Notes under the pieces: model-generated | The model's input: only the letters and a program-made list of their open reading frames with translations | Database searches by the model: none | What the model was told of the DNA's origin: nothing | From: Moraxella lacunata | GTDB lineage: Bacteria; Pseudomonadota; Gammaproteobacteria; Pseudomonadales; Moraxellaceae | Reading direction: 5' to 3' | Assembly (NCBI RefSeq): GCF_002027545.1 | Contig: NZ_MXAN01000038.1 | Span: forward strand, 1 to 16,139 | Length of the DNA stretch: 16,139 nt | Part shown: one piece after another, positions 12,741-16,139 of the stretch | How the letters are laid out: every line of letters begins with the position of its first letter | Numbering within the stretch: position 1 is the stretch's first letter | Translations under genes and position numbers: made by a program

Positions 12741-14828
12741 CTATTTGACAAACCCACTATGACGCAGTAACGCCCCCATGTCAGCGTCTCGCCCCATAAA
12801 GGCGACAAAGCTGTCTTTGGCAGGGCGAGAACCGCCCATTTGTAGGATTTCGCTTTTGAAGGCATTACCAATGGCAGGGTCAAATACGCCATGCGTGGCG
12901 GGGTTTTGACTGTTTTCAAATTTGCCAAAAACGTCCGCCGACAACAGCTCCGCCCATTTATAAGAATAATACCCTGACGCATAGCCCCCTGCAAAAATAT
13001 GGCTAAACGTGTTGGCAAAACGGTTGTTGGTAGGCGGTTTGATGACGGCTATTTCATCACGCACGCCGTCCAGCACCGCCAAAATCTCATCATAGCCCGA
13101 CAGCTCTTTGCCATGAATGCGTAAATCAAACAGCCCAAATTCTATCTGACGTAAGGTTTGCAGTCCGCTTTGGAAGTTTTTGGCGTTTAGTAGGGCGGTC
13201 AGCTTGTCTTGGGGTAGTGGCTCGCCTGTCTCTACATGGCGACTGATGAGAGCAATGCCGTCTTTATCAATGGCAAAATTTTCCATAAACTGACTGGGCA
13301 ATTCCACAGCGTCCCACTCCACGCCACTGATACCTGCCACGTCCGAGAGCGTGATTTTGGTGAGTAAATGGTGCAAGCCATGCCCAAACTCATGAAACAG
13401 CGTGGTAACTTCATCAAAGGTCAAAAGACTTGGCAAGTCGCCCACCGCAGGCGAGAAGTTGCCCACGATAAAGCCCACAGGGAGCTGTTCAATCTCGCTA
13501 TCTTTATGCTTTTCTTGAAAGCCTGACAGCCATGCCCCGCCACGCTTGCCCGTGCGAGCAAACAGGTCAAGATACAGCCCGCCTATCAAGCCGTTTTTGT
13601 CATGTAGCTCAAAAAACTGCACGTCCGTATGCCAGCGTGGTACGTCTGCCGTCCGCTCGTTAAAGGACACGCCAAAGAGCTTGCCGATGATGTCAAACAG
13701 ACCGCTAAGCACCACAGGGAGCGGAAAATAAGGGCGAATCTCATCGCTGTTTAGGTTGTATTTTTCAAGGCGGATTTTTTCGGCCAGATAGGGCGTATCC
13801 CACGGCTCAACCTTATCAAGCCCAAGCGTTTTACCTAAAATTTCCATGTCCGCCAAATCCGCCTTAGCAAAGGGCGTGGCGTGATGAGCGAGCGTTTTTA
13901 AAAAGGTTTCAATCTCATCTTTATCATTTGCCATTTTGCTGGCGAGCGATACTTGGGTGTAGTCGTCAAAGCCGAGCAGTTTGGCTTTTTCTTGGCGTAG
14001 GGTGAGTATCTCGCTCATGATGTCGCCATTGTCAAACTCGCCATGCCCATAGCTAGACATGGTACTGGCACGGGTGTTATAGGCATGGTACAAGGTCTCA
14101 CGCAGGGTGCGGTCATCGGCGTACTGCATGACCGCCAGATACATGGGCACATCAAGTGTGGCGACATAGTCGGTTGCCAGAACGGCATTGGGGTGCTTGG
14201 CTTTGTAGGTGTCGCCTGCTGATTTTAACAGGGCAAGACCGCTTGGGGTAATGCCTGACAGCTGGGCTTGGGTTAAGGGTAGGGCGAAGGCTTGGGTTGC
14301 GTCTAGGGCGTTGTCTGAGAATTTGGCGGACAGCACCGACAGGCGAGCGGAAATCTCGGCAAAACGTGCTTTTTTGTCATCATCTAAGGCGACCCCTGAC
14401 AGCGTAAAGCCTTGTAGGGCAAGCTCTACCGCTCGTGTTAGGGCGTTGTCTGCTCCTAGTTTTTCTAAATTATCATTGACAAGTTTATAAAGCTGATACA
14501 GCCCCACCGATTGCCCTGTTTTGGTAGAAAAGGCGGACAAGGCAGGCAGTACGTCATGATGAGCGGTGCGAATTTCGGGGCTAGACACCACGCTGTTTAG
14601 GTGCGAGAGTATCCCAAAACTGCGGTTTAGGTTCAGATTTAGGCGGTTAAATTGACCGATGATGTCAAGGGCGAGCGTTGGCTCATCGGTCGTTGGTAAA
14701 TTATCTAAAAACTCATCGGCAACGTTTAAATCTTGCTCCACTAAGGCTTTTAGTGTGCTTGCGTCTGTTTTGTCAAAATCCACAAGGTGTAAACGTTCAT
14801 CTAGGGCTTGCGTGTGAAAATCAATCAT
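12741..14828 (-). CDS. prlC: Oligopeptidase A (M3 family zinc metallopeptidase)
   Basis: The 695-residue protein is close to E. coli PrlC/OpdA (680). It is a cytoplasmic thimet-type oligopeptidase that degrades short peptides, including cleaved signal peptides. The zinc site is clear: LFHEFGHGLHHLL with His479, Glu480 and His483, and the third ligand Glu509 in WDAVELPSQFMEN. The C-terminal region with FAGGYASGYYSYKWAELLSAD in pattern form (FAGGYASGYYSY, substrate-contacting Tyr/Gly loop) and the GGSRPAKDSF segment are also typical. There is no signal peptide. The ATG at 14828 has AGGAA upstream. It is divergent from the phosphatase-superfamily gene and followed by yheV. Confidence 0.95.
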   Translation of the reverse strand: MIDFHTQALDERLHLVDFDKTDASTLKALVEQDLNVADEFLDNLPTTDEPTLALDIIGQFNRLNLNLNRSFGILSHLNSVVSSPEIRTAHHDVLPALSAFSTKTGQSVGLYQLYKLVNDNLEKLGADNALTRAVELALQGFTLSGVALDDDKKARFAEISARLSVLSAKFSDNALDATQAFALPLTQAQLSGITPSGLALLKSAGDTYKAKHPNAVLATDYVATLDVPMYLAVMQYADDRTLRETLYHAYNTRASTMSSYGHGEFDNGDIMSEILTLRQEKAKLLGFDDYTQVSLASKMANDKDEIETFLKTLAHHATPFAKADLADMEILGKTLGLDKVEPWDTPYLAEKIRLEKYNLNSDEIRPYFPLPVVLSGLFDIIGKLFGVSFNERTADVPRWHTDVQFFELHDKNGLIGGLYLDLFARTGKRGGAWLSGFQEKHKDSEIEQLPVGFIVGNFSPAVGDLPSLLTFDEVTTLFHEFGHGLHHLLTKITLSDVAGISGVEWDAVELPSQFMENFAIDKDGIALISRHVETGEPLPQDKLTALLNAKNFQSGLQTLRQIEFGLFDLRIHGKELSGYDEILAVLDGVRDEIAVIKPPTNNRFANTFSHIFAGGYASGYYSYKWAELLSADVFGKFENSQNPATHGVFDPAIGNAFKSEILQMGGSRPAKDSFVAFMGRDADMGALLRHSGFVK

Positions 14829-14868
14829 GGGTGTGTTCCTAAAAAGTTTGGGCTTAGAATTTGGATTT

Positions 14869-14897
14869 ATAATAAGGATAACAATTCACTTTTACAA
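14869..14897 (-). promoter_or_regulatory. Sigma70 promoter of prlC
   Basis: On the minus strand TTGTAA (complement of 14892-14897), 17 bases, then TATTAT (complement of 14869-14874), about 40 bases ahead of the prlC start codon. Confidence 0.6.
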
Positions 14898-14921
14898 GGT
14901 GTAGCGTGGGCGTGGGGTAGG

Positions 14922-14950
14922 TTGCTTTTATCATAAAAGCGTGGTATGTT
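14922..14950 (+). promoter_or_regulatory. Candidate promoter of the endonuclease/phosphatase-family gene
   Basis: TTGCTT (14922-14927), 17 bases, TATGTT (14945-14950), 36 bases before the start codon at 14987. It is arranged back-to-back with the prlC promoter. No strong ribosome-binding site follows, only AAAAGC. Confidence 0.4.
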
Positions 14951-14986
14951 TGTCTTTTACTATTTGAATGATTTAAAAGCAAAAAC

Positions 14987-15748
14987 ATGACCCCCATTCA
15001 CGTTGTTTCTTATAATATCCATAAAGGCATGTCGCCCCTAAACCGCCTTGTCAAGCTCCAACGCATGGGGCAGGCGTTGGCGGATTTGCCCATTGATATT
15101 TTGTGCTTACAAGAAGTGCAAGGGCAAAACCTAAAACGAGCCATTTCCTTTAACGAATACCCCGACCAGTCGCACCATGAGTGGTTTGGCGAATATCTGT
15201 CGCTGTCGCACAGCTATGGCGAAAACGTCCGCTACCCACACGGCAATCACGGCAACGCCACGCTCTCACGCCACCCCCTAGACCCCAAGCACAACGTCAA
15301 TATCACCGTCTCTCGCCTAGAAAAACGGGGCGTTCTGCACAGTGAGATAACCCCTGACGGTTGGGGTGTGCCTGTGGTGGTGCTAAATGCTCATCTTAAC
15401 CTACTAGAAGCCGACCGCACCAAGCAATACAAGGCAATCAGCGACTATATCAACAGCGAGATTGATAAGGACAAACCACTCATTTTGGCGGGGGATTTTA
15501 ATGATTGGGCGAAAAAATCGGGGCGGTTTATGGCGGATTTGGGGCTACATGAAGTCTTTTATACCAAGCACGGCAAACACCCTGCGACTTTTCCTGCCAA
15601 GTTCCCCATGATAAGTCTTGACCGCATTTATGTACGGCATTTGACCGTACTGTCCGCCCAAGTGTATGGCGGTGTGCCGTGGTCTGATTTGTCCGACCAT
15701 TTGTCGATAGGAGCGAGATTGGTATTTGATAAAACGGCGTTTTGTTAA
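14987..15748 (+). CDS. Endonuclease/exonuclease/phosphatase (EEP) family protein
   Basis: The 253-residue protein has the full EEP active-site set: Asn10 in VVSYNIHKG, Glu43 in LCLQEVQ, His136 in LNAHL, Asp170 and Asn172 in GDFNDW, Asp212 in LDRIYV and the Asp237-His238 pair in SDHLS. The family shares the fold of exonuclease III and DNase I and uses a divalent metal to cut phosphodiester or phosphomonoester bonds. The NIHKG start and short size resemble E. coli YbhP-like cytoplasmic proteins of unknown substrate. No signal peptide or membrane segment is seen. The substrate (DNA, RNA or phospholipid) cannot be told from sequence. Confidence 0.85.
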   Translation: MTPIHVVSYNIHKGMSPLNRLVKLQRMGQALADLPIDILCLQEVQGQNLKRAISFNEYPDQSHHEWFGEYLSLSHSYGENVRYPHGNHGNATLSRHPLDPKHNVNITVSRLEKRGVLHSEITPDGWGVPVVVLNAHLNLLEADRTKQYKAISDYINSEIDKDKPLILAGDFNDWAKKSGRFMADLGLHEVFYTKHGKHPATFPAKFPMISLDRIYVRHLTVLSAQVYGGVPWSDLSDHLSIGARLVFDKTAFC

Positions 15749-15764
15749 GATATTTTTTATAAAT

Positions 15765-15830
15765 GGGCGTGTAGGATAAACGTGGTGCCAAAAATCAATA
15801 TCTTATTGCAGGGCAAATTGCAATTCGCCC
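15765..15830. repeat. Short dispersed palindromic repeat, copy 2
   Basis: It begins GGGCGTGTAGGA (15765-15776) like the repeat at 998, is interrupted by about 34 unrelated bases, and ends GGGCAAATTGCAATTCGCCC (15811-15830), nearly palindromic. It sits just after the EEP gene stop codon. Confidence 0.5.
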
Positions 15831-15851
15831 CTTGTATTATAATACCTAAAA

Positions 15852-15954
15852 CAAAACCCCATTATAAGCAACCATAATGGGGTTTGTGAGAAAGTAGCGT
15901 TGTTTCGCCCCTTGTGCTTAAAAGCACGCAGTGTAGATGTTAGCCTACTTTCTC
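15852..15954. other. Tandem hairpins in the 3' intergenic region
   Basis: AAACCCCATTAT (15854-15865) pairs perfectly with ATAATGGGGTTT (15874-15885) over an 8-base loop. Immediately after, GAGAAAGTAG (15888-15897) pairs perfectly with CTACTTTCTC (15945-15954), and that loop contains GTGCTT/AAGCAC (15914-15927). The first may terminate the EEP gene transcript despite the missing T run. The second looks like a compact structured element. No gene is seen here. Confidence 0.5.
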
Positions 15955-15972
15955 ATCCATCATCACCCCGAA

Positions 15973-16133
15973 TGGTATCTACGTCCATAAATTGCAAATG
16001 TGTTTTTTGATGAGCAATGCTAAAAATAGACTGGTAAAATTTAGAATATGATACCAAAATTTGGCTTAGTTTTCAGTAGTTTTATCAGTATTGTTTATTA
16101 AACACGTCTTTGGATAGGTTTGTAGATACCATA
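15973..16133. repeat. Inverted repeat pair near the window end
   Basis: ATGGTATCTAC (15973-15983) recurs perfectly inverted as GTAGATACCAT (16123-16133). The 139 bases between them are AT-rich, with no convincing gene. It could be a small mobile element or an incomplete structure continuing past the window. Confidence 0.4.
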
Positions 16134-16139
16134 AACCAC

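Noticed and set aside
12284..12748. 154-codon plus-strand frame
   Set aside because: It runs opposite yheV, whose CxxC zinc-ribbon motifs are convincing, and has no recognisable motif of its own.
12551..13018. 155-codon minus-strand frame
   Set aside because: It is an alternative frame over the 3' end of prlC and the start of yheV, both of which have strong family motifs.

Overview
The window looks like chromosome from an AT-leaning gammaproteobacterium. The Moraxellaceae (Moraxella or a close relative) are my best guess, from the style of the fadD, rph, prlC and yheV proteins and the abundance of small palindromic repeats. That assignment is inference; no rRNA or other taxonomic marker is present.

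Layout. Bases 1-1140 hold a broken Uma2-family nuclease gene, an approximately 200-bp MITE-like inverted-repeat element and a short dispersed palindrome. A small exported WG-repeat protein (1145-1429, minus) follows a strong hairpin terminator. Bases 1521-6471 are the most interesting part. An rtcR gene (sigma54 activator with a CARF sensor domain, minus strand), preceded by a 57-codon ORF, is divergent from a three-gene plus-strand operon. That operon encodes an uncharacterised 243-aa protein, a polynucleotide 5'-kinase / Rnl1-like RNA ligase fusion, and a calcineurin-like metallophosphoesterase. The divergent control region carries a near-ideal sigma54 -24/-12 promoter, a perfect IHF consensus and a large dyad placed where an activator site would be. 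RtcR normally controls rtcBA, but no rtcA or rtcB lies in the window. The simplest reading is an RtcR-controlled 'heal and seal' RNA repair cassette: the phosphoesterase would clear the 3' end, the kinase would phosphorylate the 5'-OH end, and the ligase would join them, probably on nuclease-cleaved tRNA.

Bases 6472-8086 contain a palindromic repeat, a coiled-coil protein of unknown function with its own promoter, and a nested inverted-repeat element. From 8087 on the sequence looks like ordinary, more GC-rich core chromosome. It holds fadD (acyl-CoA ligase), rph (RNase PH) overlapping a small two-helix membrane protein, and a convergent acidic membrane-anchored coiled-coil protein. These are followed by prlC (oligopeptidase A) with yheV downstream, and a divergent endonuclease/exonuclease/phosphatase-family protein. 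The last 390 bases have no recognisable gene and consist of nested inverted repeats.

The cassette genes 3534-7570 are visibly more AT-rich than rtcR and the core genes, which suggests a separate origin. All functional statements come from motif reading, with no database search.
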